Positions 45,301 through 56,000 of a DNA stretch of 64,000 bases are shown here, one piece after another (position 1 is the stretch's first letter; every line of letters starts with the position of its first letter). Under the pieces are notes generated by a model. It was given only the letters and a program-made list of their open reading frames with translations. It was not told the DNA's origin and ran no database searches. This DNA comes from Thinopyrum elongatum (taxonomy: Eukaryota; Streptophyta; Magnoliopsida; Poales; Poaceae), in the NCBI GenBank assembly GCA_011799875.1, contig CM022303.1:734323321-734387320 (forward strand), written 5' to 3'. Both the position numbers and the translations under genes were made by a program.

Positions 45301-48300
45301 ACGGACGGGGTACTTGGGGGGGGGGGGCGGGGGGGGGGGGGGGGGGGGGTGGTAGCTATGGGGCCAGGTCCTGCGCTGCGCCCTCTTACATGTCTGGAAT
45401 TATGGTGGCAGGTGCAAGCACCCGGCACGTGGCTCTGTAGTGTGACCGCCCTCACGGACGTCGCTGTCGCTGTCGCACGAAGGGGTGAAATGGCCACGTC
45501 GGGCAGACACAGATGGAATCTTGTGGTGGGTTGTGCCCGGACCTTGATCCGAAGTGTACCTATGTGCTGGCCTATCACAGCCAGGTGAAAATGTCCATCG
45601 GTTAAACTCCGTCCGGTGAAAGTCAAAGGCCTTGATCCGCCGGTCAACAGTGCCAGGGTTAGACGGGACGAGGTACTTAGGAGGGTAGCTATGCGGCCAG
45701 GCCTTGCGCTGCGAATTCTTACACATCTGGAAGAGTGGTGGCAGGTGCAAGCACCCGGCACGCGGCTCCGTAGTTTGACCGCCCTAACGGACGTTGCTGC
45801 CGCCATCACCCGGAGGGGGGAAATGGCCACGTCGGGCAGACATGGAGGGAATCTTGCGGTTGTTTTTGCCCGGACCTTGATCCAAAGTTTACCTCTGGGC
45901 TAGCCTATCACAGGAAGGTGAAAATGTCCATCGGTCAAACCCCCTCCGGCGAATGTCAAAGGCCTAGATCCGCCGGTCAATAGTGCCAGGGTTAGACGGG
46001 GTGGGGTACTTGGGGGGTAGCTATGCGGCCAGATCTTGCGCTGCGCCCTCTTACACGTCTCGAAGTGTGGTCACAGGAGCAAGCACCTGGCACGCGGCTC
46101 CGCAGTGTGACCTCCCTCACGGACGTCGCTGCCGCCGTCGCACGGAGGAGGGAAACGGCCATGTCAGGCAGACACGGAAGGAATCTTGCGGTGGGTTGTG
46201 CCTGGACCTTGATCCGAAGTGTACCTATGGGATGGCCTATCACAACCAGGTGAAAATGTCCATCGGTCAAACCCCATCCGGCGAAAGTCAAAGGCCTGGA
46301 TCCACCGGTCAACAGTGCCAGGGTTAGACGGGACGGGGTACTTGGGTGGGTAGCTATGCGGCCAAGTCTTGCGCTGCGCCCTCTCACACATCTGGAAGTG
46401 TGGTGGCAGGTGCAAGCACCCGGCACACGGCTCCGTAGTGTGACCGCCCAAACGGAAATCGGTGCCGCCGTCGCACGGAGGGGGGAAACGGCCACGTCGG
46501 GCACACACGAAAGGAATCTTGCGGTGGGTTGTGCCCGGACCTTGATCCGAAGTGTACCTATGGGCCGGCCTATCACAGCCAGGTGAAAATGTCCATCGGT
46601 CAAACCCCATCCGTGAAAGTCAAAGGCCTAGATTCCGCCGGTCAACAATGCATGCCAGGGTTAGACGGGACGGGGTACTTCGGGGGGGGGTGGGGGGGGG
46701 GGGGTAGCTATGCGGCCAGGCCTTGCGCTGCGCCCTCTTACACATCTGGAAGTGTGGTGGCACGTGCAAGCACCCGGCATGTGGCTCCGTAGTGTGACCA
46801 CCCTCACGGATGTCGCTGCCGCCATCGCACGAAGGGGGGAAACGGCCACGTCGGGCAGACTCGGATGGAATCTTGCGGTGTGTTGTGCCCGGACCTTGAT
46901 CCGAAGTGTACCTATGGGCTGGCCTATCACAGTCAGGTGAAAATGTCCATCGGACAAACCTCGTCCGACGAAATTCAAAGGCCTAGATCCGCCGGTCAAC
47001 AGTGCCAGGGTTTGACGGGATGGGGTACTTGGGGGAGGGGGTAGCTATGCGGCCAGGTCTTGCGCTGCGCCCTCTTACATGTCTGGAAGTGCGGTGGCAG
47101 GTGAAAGCACCCGGCATGCGGCTCCGTAGTGTGACCGCCCTCACAGATGTCGCTGCCGCCGTCGCACGGAGGAGGGAAACGGCCCCGTGAGGCAGACACG
47201 GAGGGAATCCTGCGGTGGGTTGTACCCGGACCTTGATCCAAAGTGTACCTATGGGCTGGCCTATCATAGCCAGGTGAAAATGTCCATCGGTTAAACCCCG
47301 TTCGGCGAAAGTCAAAGGCATATATTCGCCGGTCAATAGTGTCAGGGTTAGACAGGACGGGGTACTTGGGGGGGGGGGGGTATCTATGTGGCCAGGTTTT
47401 GCGCTGCACCCTCTTACATGTCTGGAATTATGGTGGCAGGTGCAAGCACCCGGCACGCGGCTCTGTAGTGTGACCTCCCTCACGGACGTCGCCGTCGCTG
47501 TCGCACGAAGGGGTGAAATGGCCATGTCGGGCAGACACGGAGGGAATCTTGTGGTGGGTTGTGCCCGGACCTTGATCCGAAGTGTACCTATGGGCTGGCC
47601 TATCACAGCCAGGTGAAAATGTCCATCGGTTAAACCTCGTCCGGTGATAGTCAAAGGCCTGGATCCGCCGGTCAACAGTGCCAGGGTTAGACGGGACGGG
47701 GTACTTAGGTGTGTAGCTATGCGGCCAGGCCTTGCGCTACGCATTCTTACACATCTGGAAGAGTGGTGGCAGGTGCAAGCACCTGGCACGCGGCTCCGTA
47801 GTTTGACCGCCCTCACGGACGTCGCTGCCGCCATCACACGGAGGGGGAAATGGCCATGTCGGGCAGACATGGAGGGAATCTTGCGGTTGTTTTTGCCCGG
47901 ACCTTGATCCAAAGTTTACCTATGGGCTAGCCTATCACAGCAAGGTGAAAATGTCCATCGGTCAATCCCCGTCCGGTGAATGTCAAAGGCCTAGATCCGC
48001 CGGTCAATAGTGCCAGGGTTAGACGGGATGGGGTACTTGGGGGGTAGCTATGCGGCCAGGTCTTGCGCTGCGCCCTCTTACACGTCTCGAAGTGTGGTCG
48101 CAGGTGCAAGCATCTGGCACGCGGCTCCGTAGTTTGACCGCCCTCACGGACGTTGCTGCCGCCGTCGCACGGAGGAGGGAAAAGGCCACGTCAGGCAGAC
48201 ACGGAGGGAATCTTGCGGTGGGTTGTGCCCGGACCTTGATCCGAAGTGTACCTATGGGATGGCCTATCACAACCAGGTGACAATGTCCATCGGTCAAACC

Positions 48301-49399
48301 CCATCCGGCGAAAGTCAAAGGCCTAGATCCGCCGGTCAACAGTGCTAGGGTTAGACGGGACGGGGTACTTGGGTGGGTAGCTATGCGGCCAGGTCTTGCG
48401 CTGCGCCCTCTGACACGTCTGGAAGTGTGGTGGCAGGTGCAAGCACCCGGCACACGGCTCCGTAGTGTGACCGCCCACACGGAAATCGCTGCCGCCGTCG
48501 CACGGAGGGGGGAAACAGCCACGTCGGGCAGACACGAAAGGAATCTTGCGGTGGGTTGTTCCCGGACCTTGATCCGAAGTGTACCTATGGGCCGGCCTAT
48601 CACAGCCAGGTGAAAATGTCCATCGGTCAAACCCCGTCCGTTGAAAGTCAAAGGCCTAGATCCGCCGGTCAACAATGCCAGGGTTAGATGGGACGGGGTA
48701 CTTGGAGGGGGGGGGGGGGTAGCTATGCGGCCAGGCCTTGCGCTGCGCCCTCTTACACATCTGGAAGTGTGGTGGCACGTGCAAGCACCCGCCATGTGGC
48801 TCCGTAGTGTGACCACCCTCGCGGACGTCGCTGCCGCCATCGCACGAAGGGGGGAAACGGCCACGTCAGGCAGACTCGGATGGAATCTTGCGGTGTGTTG
48901 TGCCCGGACCTTGATCCGAAGTGTACCTATGGGCTGGCCTATCACAGTCAGGTGAAAATGTCCATCGGACAAACCCCGTCCGACGAAAGTCAAAGGCCTA
49001 GATCCGCCGGTCAACAGTGCCAGGGTTAGACGGGATGGGGTACTTGGGGGAGGGCGTAGCTATGCGGCCAGGTCTTGCGATGCGCCCTCTTACATGTCTG
49101 GAAGTGTGGTGGCAGGTGCAAGAACCCGGCATGCAGCTCCGTAGTGTGACCGCCCTCACGGATGTCACTGCCGCCGTGGCACGGAGGGTGAAACGACCAC
49201 GTCGTGGAGACACGGAGGGTATCTTACGGTGGGTTGTGCCCGGACCTTGATCCAAAGTGTACCTATGGGTTGGCCTAACACAACCAGGTGAAAATATCCA
49301 TCGGTCAAACCCCGTCCAGCGAAAGTCAAAGGCCTAGATCTGCCGGTCAACAATGTCAGGGTTAGACGGGATGGGGTATTTGGGGGGGGGGGGGGGGGG
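44993..49399. repeat. Higher-order repeat, 6 units (~2.03 kb), about two copies
   Basis: Unit anchors 45352, 45684, 46017, 46349, 46705, 47041 correspond to 47380, 47714, 48045, 48378, 48719, 49056. Offsets are 2,014-2,030. Shared private variants include GTCTGGAATTATGG, a changed block at the CCTCTTACAC position, ACACATCTGGAAGAGTGG, CACGTCTCGAAGTGTGGTC and GGTGGCACGTGCAAGC. The unit at 44993 also resembles 47041. Confidence 0.85.
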
Positions 49400-49482
49400 T
49401 AGCTATGCGGCCAGGTCTTGCACTGCACCCTCTTACACATCTGGAAGTGTGGTGGCAGGTGCAAGCACCCGACACATGGCTA

Positions 49483-50005
49483 AGCCGTCGGCATATGTGC
49501 CCCTCACACAGATGGCAAACACAAAAATAGTAATATTTGAATTAATTAAAAGCACCGGCAACCATCATTATGAAGATGGCCTGTCACTGTGAATCTTCAG
49601 TACCCGGACCCCTTCCGGGCACTGAAGATTCACGGTAATGGTTCATCTCCGTAACAGGAGTGTAATGAAGACCGAAGCTTACTTCGTCTGGATTATCCGA
49701 GTATTTAAACTGGTCATGTTGCTTGTCTCCGGGCGAGGTGGTACTAAAAATTTACTGAGAGTCTTATCTATGCCGACAGCCTAACCGTCGGCATATCCTG
49801 ACTATGCCGAAGCCGTCGGCATAGATATGCCCCGGATCGATGACATGGCACATGCTAAAGAAATTGCGAGAAAGAAATAAAAAAAAGAAAATACCTATGC
49901 CGATGGCTAAGCCGTCGGCATAGGTGCCCCGGATCGATGACGTGGCAAGTGATGAAGAAAAAAAATAAAACACCTATGCCGACGGCTAAGCCGTCGGCAT
50001 ATGTG
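49483..50005. repeat. CACTA subterminal motif cluster, right of the array
   Basis: More GCCGTCGGCATA motifs, here often as palindromic pairs: TATGCCGACGGCTAAGCC then GTCGGCATA at about 49975-50001, and weaker pairs at 49802-49825 and 49894-49921. This group lies ~14.4 kb from the terminus, beyond the array. Confidence 0.85.
49589..49633. other. Near-perfect 19-bp hairpin
   Basis: Arms 49589-49607 and 49615-49633 pair at 18 of 19 positions (GTGAATCTTCAGT at the outer end, CCCGG at the inner), with a 7-base loop. It lies between subterminal motifs in the CACTA. Confidence 0.75.
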
Positions 50006-50406
50006 ACCCTTATCCACTCGCGGTCGCTCTCTCCTCCATTCATTTCTCTCACTCTCTCCCGCGCCGCTGCCCGATCCCGACCCGCACCTCCGCCCCACCC
50101 TCGCCGCCGCCACACCCTTGGTGCCGCCCCACCCTCCGCCACACCCGTGCCACCGCCCCACCCTCTCTCTGTCCCTGCCCACCGGCCGCACCCTAGGATC
50201 CAGGGTCGCAGCAAGGCCACCAGCGCTGCCCACGCCTGCTCCGGATCCGGGCCGCCCACGCTGCTTCGGCCGCACCAACGCCACCGGACCCGCCCTGTCC
50301 GCCCGGGCCGGACCGCTCGGTGGTGGTGGACGGCGGGGGTCCCTCAACCTCCCCTAGCAGTGCCTCGACCTCCCCTGCACACCTCCTCCTCTTCGGTTAT
50401 AGAGAA
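50006..50406 (+). other. GC-rich leader exon of the CACTA transcript (predicted)
   Basis: A CT-rich start (CTCTCTCCTCCATTCATTTC) and a Pro-codon-rich GC segment end in a plausible splice donor (AAG then GTGAGCCC) at 50406. A + frame through it is low-complexity and not taken as coding. A likely intron (AT-rich, GATAGATAGAT runs) continues to the acceptor ATTGTCAG near 51180. Confidence 0.45.
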
Positions 50407-50893
50407 GGTGAGCCCATTTCTTGGAAGAAAAAAAATTTGACCCTTCAAAATTGATCACCACTTGGCTATATAAATTGATGATGATATGATTGGATAGCTA
50501 TTTGATTGTTCATAGGTTGGTTGATAGATAAAAATGTTGTTGATATATAGATGGATAGATTAGTTAGATAAAAATGTAGTTTTTTTATACATACTCGATA
50601 TGATATATAGATAGATGTTTTGTGAAGTAGATAGATAGACGGATGTTAAAATTTGGATCATGATAAGTTGTTACTTCATCATGATGATCTTGCTAAAAAA
50701 ATTGAAGATAAAAATTTGATTGTTGATGTTGTTAGATGAAGAGATGATGGTAGGTTAATTTTCTTTTGCCTATTGATTGTTGATGTTGTTAGTTGATTGT
50801 TATTGTTTGTTAGATGATGCTAGATGAATGGATGAATGGATTTTGTTAGATGGATTGATTGTTGATGGTGCTATGTAAATTGTTAGATTGATG

Positions 50894-51170
50894 GAAGAAA
50901 TGACTCTATTGTTGCTATTGCATATATGTTGGTACTATCAATATTTACTATTGTATGAATGTGTTGGTACTATAAATACATTGTTGTTTCAATTATTTCT
51001 TTTGTTGGTACTATATTTACTGTTGTATGAATGTGAAGAAATGACTCTATTGTTGCTATTGCATATATGTTGGTACTATCAATATTTACTATTGTATGAA
51101 TGTGTTGGTACTATAAATACTTTGTTGTTTGAATTTACATACTTTCTTGTGTTGCATCTCCGTGGAGTCA
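50894..51170 (+). repeat. 141-bp tandem duplication in the predicted leader intron
   Basis: GAAGAAATGACTCTATTGTT starts at 50894 and again at 51035. About 105 bases are nearly identical in the two copies, with a shared TGTTGGTACTATAAATAC end. Confidence 0.8.
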
Positions 51171-51416
51171 TCATTGTCAGAGCTGTTGGTCCCTGATCAC
51201 CCCGCCGCTGTTCGACTTCATCCTCTACAGCCGAGGGTGAGCAACAAATCCATCTCCTCCTCCATTTTTTTTCATGTCACTAGATTTTATTTTCACGTCA
51301 AGTCGCCGCGTAACCTAGGCGTCTCCCGTCCGAAAGGGTTGCATCGATAAATATGCATTCAATTGCATATTTATCACCGTAACTTTTTCGGATTGTCCAG
51401 CGTTTTCCACGGACAG

Positions 51417-51626
51417 CCCGAGGATGTGTGGATTGGGTACGCTTTCCATGCTCTACCCCGTTCCGAGACAGGATTTCGGCGGCGCTTCCCCATTGTTCTC
51501 CGGATGCACATTCTCTCGGCTTATTGCCGAGACATGTATCTGGAGAACAGCAGGGAGGTGCTGCCGAAATTTTGTCTCGGAACGGGGTAGAGCATGGAGA
51601 ACGTACTCAATCTACACATCCTCGGG
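51417..51626. other. Long hairpin, arms ~100 nt, in the CACTA leader
   Basis: The left arm 51417-51520 and right arm 51526-51626 are inverted copies with a 5-base loop (TTATT). The outer end (CCCGAGGATGTGT) and the block CATGCTCTACCCCGTTCCGA are perfectly paired, with scattered mismatches elsewhere. It is upstream of the transposase. The stem is long enough to make double-stranded RNA if transcribed. Confidence 0.85.
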
Positions 51627-51762
51627 TGGGATTAGGACCTATCTTTACCTATTAGAGATGTAGGTGGATTCAATGCCGTCAACGAGATAGAAAATAAAAA
51701 TTTGATGTGATTAATTTAAATGAATCCTTAATTTTGTTGTGTGGCTCCCAATAAAGCAGAGG

Positions 51763-53006
51763 ATGGCAGATAATCTGTGGATGTACAGTGGTTTTATCCG
51801 CCGGAATTGAGTTACACCAGAGTGGGTCACGAGAACCGATGTGTTTTTTAAGGAGATATTCTGTCGTCCAATGAGAATTATCCCACAATGCCCCTATGCG
51901 AAATGTGAAAGACGCCTCCGTCAAAATCAAAAGGACATGTCTGAGCACCTTTGCACGCACGGATATATGCCAAACTTTGACATGCCGCTGATAAACTTTG
52001 CCGAGCGGGACCGTGGTAGAGAGGAGGTGATGCGACAACGCATTGGTGGTTATGCGGACAACAGGGTCAAAGACATGCTAGATGATGTCATTGCTGCAGA
52101 GATGGCACATGCGACACCTTCAGAGAATGAACCAGAGGAGCCGGAGGCAACCGCAAAGGCCTTCTTGGAGATCTTGGCCTCGTCAAAGAAACCACTTTAT
52201 GCGGGTGCCAAAGTCTCTCAGCTGTTTGCCATCTCGCAACTGATGGCAGTCAAGGCTGAGTACGGCTGTAGCTAGAAATGCTTTGAAGCATTTCTGGGAG
52301 TATGGGCTAACAGCCTCCCCAAAGGTCATGAACTGCCGAAAAGCATGTATGCCATGAAGAAACTCATGAAGGCACTCTCTATGGATTATGAGAAAATACA
52401 TGTTTGTCTGAAGAATTGCCTTTTGTTTAGGCATGAGTATGCGGATGACAAGTACTGTAGGGAGTGTGGTTCCTCTCGGTACCTTGAGGTGGACGGTGAG
52501 GATGGTGACAAGAGGCAGCTAGGCATCCCTGCAAAGGTTCTTCGGTATATGCATTTCATAGAAAGACTGCAGCGCCTTTTCATTACGGAGGAGTCTACCA
52601 AAATGATGAAGTGGCACAAGGAAGGTACAAGGTACCATCCAAATAAAATCGTACATCCATCAAAAGGTGAAGCTTGGAAGTCGTTCGATGAAGAATACCC
52701 TGAGGAAGCAGCCAAGGCTGGGAATGTTAGAATTTCCGTATCAGGTGATGGTTTCAATCCATATGGTATGTCGTCCAATGCATACAGCTGCTGGCCCGTG
52801 TTTATTATTCCGCTCAATCTCCCTCCCATTGCCCTAATGCAATGCAAGACCATGTTCTTGTCGATCATCATTCCGGGGCCTGAATACCCGGGGAAGAATT
52901 TGAGTGTGTTTATGCAGCCGCTGGTGGATGATTTGCACCATTGTTGGTACTTCCCGACGTTGACATACGACCGAGATCTGCAGAGAAATTTCTTGATGAA
53001 AGTTTG
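51763..53006 (+). pseudogene. CACTA TNP2-type transposase, 5' part
   Basis: The frame starts at ATG 51763. Residues 5-70 form a transposase-associated domain (NLWMYSG, then a Cys/His pattern CPYAKC...HLCTHGYMPNF). A TGA at 51808-51810 and a TAG at 52273-52275 break the frame. After the second, the TNP2 domain follows: LPKSMYAMKKLMKAL, CLLFRHEYADDKYCRECGSS, LQRLFITEESTKMMKWH, SGDGFNPYGMSSNAYSCWPV, IIPGPEYPGKNLSVFMQPL. The RNase H-like catalytic domain would continue but is lost where the LTR element enters at 53007. The last ~50 codons of the open frame (to 53181) come from that LTR. Confidence 0.9.
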
Positions 53007-56000
53007 TGTGGCACCCCGGCTCAGAGGGACCGGAGCACCCCATATTCCAGCCCAGAGATCAAGTCTTCTGGAACACGGCACTGCTTGGCATAGAACAAAT
53101 CAGCTCTTTATTACAAATAATATGAGTACAAGGGTTACAAAGAGTTACAATGGCACCAAGATGCTACTCCTACTAGGGTAGCCCTATGCTAGCAGCGAAA
53201 CAACTCCTAGCGGATTAACTTCTAGCAGCGGAACAGTGACAACGGTGAAGGAATCCATCCCGCAGGGACTCTGGCTGGGACACGTCCTAGCTCGCAACTC
53301 AGAACCTTGGCCTATGCAAACCTGGCAACACCTGCAAACTGGCATGACACGCCAGGTGAGTACTTTGAATATACTCGCAAGCTCACAACAAACAAAGGCA
53401 TCAAGGCAAAACAACATCATAGCAATCATGATTATGTTAGGATTAATTGTTATTTAGATGAGTAGAAGAAAATATTTAACGGGCTATCTATGAACTATCT
53501 GCAATAGCCATCATCAATCATGGTCATAGGGACCGGCTTACTCGTAGTTATCCAGCCGAATCATCTACTCTCGTGATCAACCCATGGTCATCTCAATATT
53601 ACTAGACGATCTTCCTCGCGACCATCTCCAAGATTACCAATGACCTTCTGCCAAGCGGTTACCTTAGCATACCAGGACAAGTTCTTCCATCATAGACAAG
53701 TCATTCCTCCACTAGTGTTGATCAGACGGTGTGGTCTAGTACGAATTGTGTCCAATACCGTGGACGTGGCTATTCGAATAGATGCTTACACTCTGCAGAG
53801 GTTGCGCACTTTAACCACACCATGGACATTCGTCCAACGAAACTTGACTAACCCGTAGACTCTTCTATCGTACCACCGGCAATCATTCCCCATCCGGGTC
53901 ATGCCTTGGGTGGCCCCTATGTCACTCCGGACACCTGTCACCGTCGTGGCCAAACAAACTGTCCCAAACGGGTACCTGAGCTCAATAACTAAACCGGGCT
54001 CACAAGGTTATCGCTGTCTACCTGATCAGGGTAGCACGCACGCATAACCTCCCTTCTTTGCTGGTACCGGTAAAAGAGCATGAGGTTAGACCAAGTTAAG
54101 GCCGTCCCATACAGGCAAATGTGGCTGCACGGATAAGTCTGGATAGGTGGCACTTGACCAACAATGAAGGAATTTATCCCCAAGTAAATTTTCTGTCATA
54201 ACTGATACTCCAGTATCACAGTAATCCAAGGTACCTTAATAATAAACTAGTAATCCAGCAAACAGCATGATCAATCCACTGCCACTAGTACCTTGCCAAT
54301 TATCGGACAGAAATCACAAAGTAATCATAGACGGTAATCTCAACAGCATCATGAGATCATCATACATGTGGACTATTAGTGGTTACTAATCCAACCATCA
54401 ATGTGGCAGTAACATATCCAAGAAATACCCCAAGTGTTGCATAAACCAATTATGAATAATCTGAATTTTAATCTGAAATATTTAATTAACACCATGATAT
54501 TGCTATGCAATCATGCAAATGAGGGTTGCGGCTTGCCTGGGGATGAAGAATTCATCGGGAAGAGGTGCGAGAAGCTCGCAGAAACAATTGCCGGAAACAC
54601 TTCCCTCTCGAAGGGGGCTGATTAAGGGCAAGGGCAAGATGGTCATTTCATAGTGTGAAAACATCATGGGAGTGGTACCAACTGAACGGGCTCGATGAAC
54701 TGAGATCATGGGCCTTGGAATCACCTGAATCGGAGTTATGGTTGCCGAGATACGGACGTTCGTTTGTTAGGTAGAAAAACAACTGAAATCTATGCTTTTC
54801 TGCGGCTAACTGGCGTGCGTTCGGTATATAAGGGTTTCAGCCGATGGCTGAACAGTGCAAGCGTATTTCTGAAAACGTATTCTAGCCGCGAACTACACAA
54901 GAGTACGCTTTTAAAACAGGGAAGCGTATTTTGAAAAACCGTCTTCACTTATCCAGCTGGACTTGGTCTTAGCCGATGAAAGGTGGGGTCACAGGGAAAG
55001 GTGGGGCCCCCGCCTGGCCTGGTCTTCTTCTTCCTTCCTCTCGCGCCCGTGAACTGGAGGGGGCCGTGCGCTCCGGCGAGGAGCCCTGGCGGCACGAGCC
55101 ACCTTCGGCGAGGCTCCGGCCACCGGAACGCTCACCGCGGAGTGGCGCATCGGGCAGGCCCACCAGGAGCGGCAGGGGAGGACCACGGGAAGCCCGGCAC
55201 CGGCCGAGGCGGACGACGGCCTTGGGTGGAGGTCGGCATTTCGCCGCAGGTCACCGGAGAGGGAGGGGAAGGGCGGAGACGCTTCAGAGAGCTTCGGGGG
55301 TTCGAGCTACGGTGGCTAGGCGGAGGAAGGAGGCCGGCACTGCTCCAATTTAGGCAAGCCGAGGCGGTGGCCATGGCGGCCATTGGAGGGTTGGAGGAGC
55401 TCTTGAGCTCAGTGGAGTGGACGGGAGGAGCTAGAGGAGAGTGGAGGGAAGGATGGACAGTTCGGAGAGGCTCGAGATGGGCTTATATAGCTGGACGGTG
55501 TGGGCGGCCGAGCACGGCCGCAGGGACACGTGCGCCACGTGTCGGAGCTTTGGGAACGTGCGGGGAGGAGGGGAGAGGTGTCCAGAGAGCTCGCGAGGGA
55601 GCAGAGAGAGCTCGGCGTGCTCGGGAGGGTTCGAGAGCGACGCGGCCGACCGGTCACGGTGGAACATTCCATGACGAGACCGAGGGCCCCAATGCACAGA
55701 ACGCGTGCATTGGGATGCCAAACGCATGGTCACCATGTGAACAGGCTCACGCGGTGCTCTCTGACGTTCAACATGTTGTCTAGCGTGTGAACCCTACTTC
55801 ACAGAGACCCACTATAAACTTGGTTTGGTCAAATACCTGCTGTGCTGATGGGAGGGATCACCTGGAGTTTATTGTAGCAAACTTGGGCATTAAGCTGTTG
55901 TAAAACGGAAGGGGATAAGAGCTGACTAGGATGTCACAGGGGTTCAGGGTAGGAAGGACCATGATCTCGTGCAATTGGAGATGATTTCGACCAAGATTTA

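Larger units (their letters stand above)
35778..49482. repeat. Tandem array of ~42 units of about 333 bp within the CACTA
   Basis: Units repeat from 35778 to 49482. I located 42 copies by the GTAGCTATG anchor (for example 36350, 36682, 37013, 37346 ... 49056, 49399). The usual spacing is 330-340 bp; much of the variation is in a poly-G tract just before the anchor. Typical blocks in each unit are CCTCTTACACGTCTGGAAGT, GCAAGCACCCGGCAC, GACGTCGCTGCCGCCGTCGC, GGACCTTGATCCGAAG and GGCTGGCCTATCACAGCC. The 333-base period is a multiple of three, so long open frames run through several units on both strands; they are not thought to be genes. Units near 36016, 39110 and 39811 have internal deletions. 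The array ends abruptly inside a unit, where GGCT joins AAGCCGTCGGCATA. Confidence 0.95.
35103..53006 (+). mobile_element. CACTA (En/Spm) transposon, left part up to a nested insertion
   Basis: The end at 35103 reads CAGTACCGGAATTCGG, a variant of the CACTACCGGAAT-type terminus. It is followed by GCCGTCGGCATA motifs, a 13.7-kb tandem array, more such motifs, a GC-rich leader, and a TNP2-type transposase on the + strand. The transposase is cut at 53007 by the LTR element. The right terminus lies beyond 64000. At least 17.9 kb of the CACTA is visible, most of it the array. Confidence 0.85.

Noticed and set aside
48019..49014. 331-codon frame on the - strand in the array
   Set aside because: Same cause as above. 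Neighbouring units break the frame wherever the poly-G length changes.
49937..50440. 167-codon Pro/Arg-rich + frame after the array
   Set aside because: It begins within subterminal motifs and is low-complexity. A non-coding leader exon of the CACTA transcript is more likely.
52345..53181. The open frame of the CACTA transposase continuing to 53181
   Set aside because: The last ~58 codons lie in the LTR that begins at 53007 and are not transposase sequence.
54983..55783. 266-codon GC-rich frame on the + strand in the non-autonomous LTR
   Set aside because: The corresponding part of the other LTR (61992-62900) is broken into several frames, and no domain is visible.
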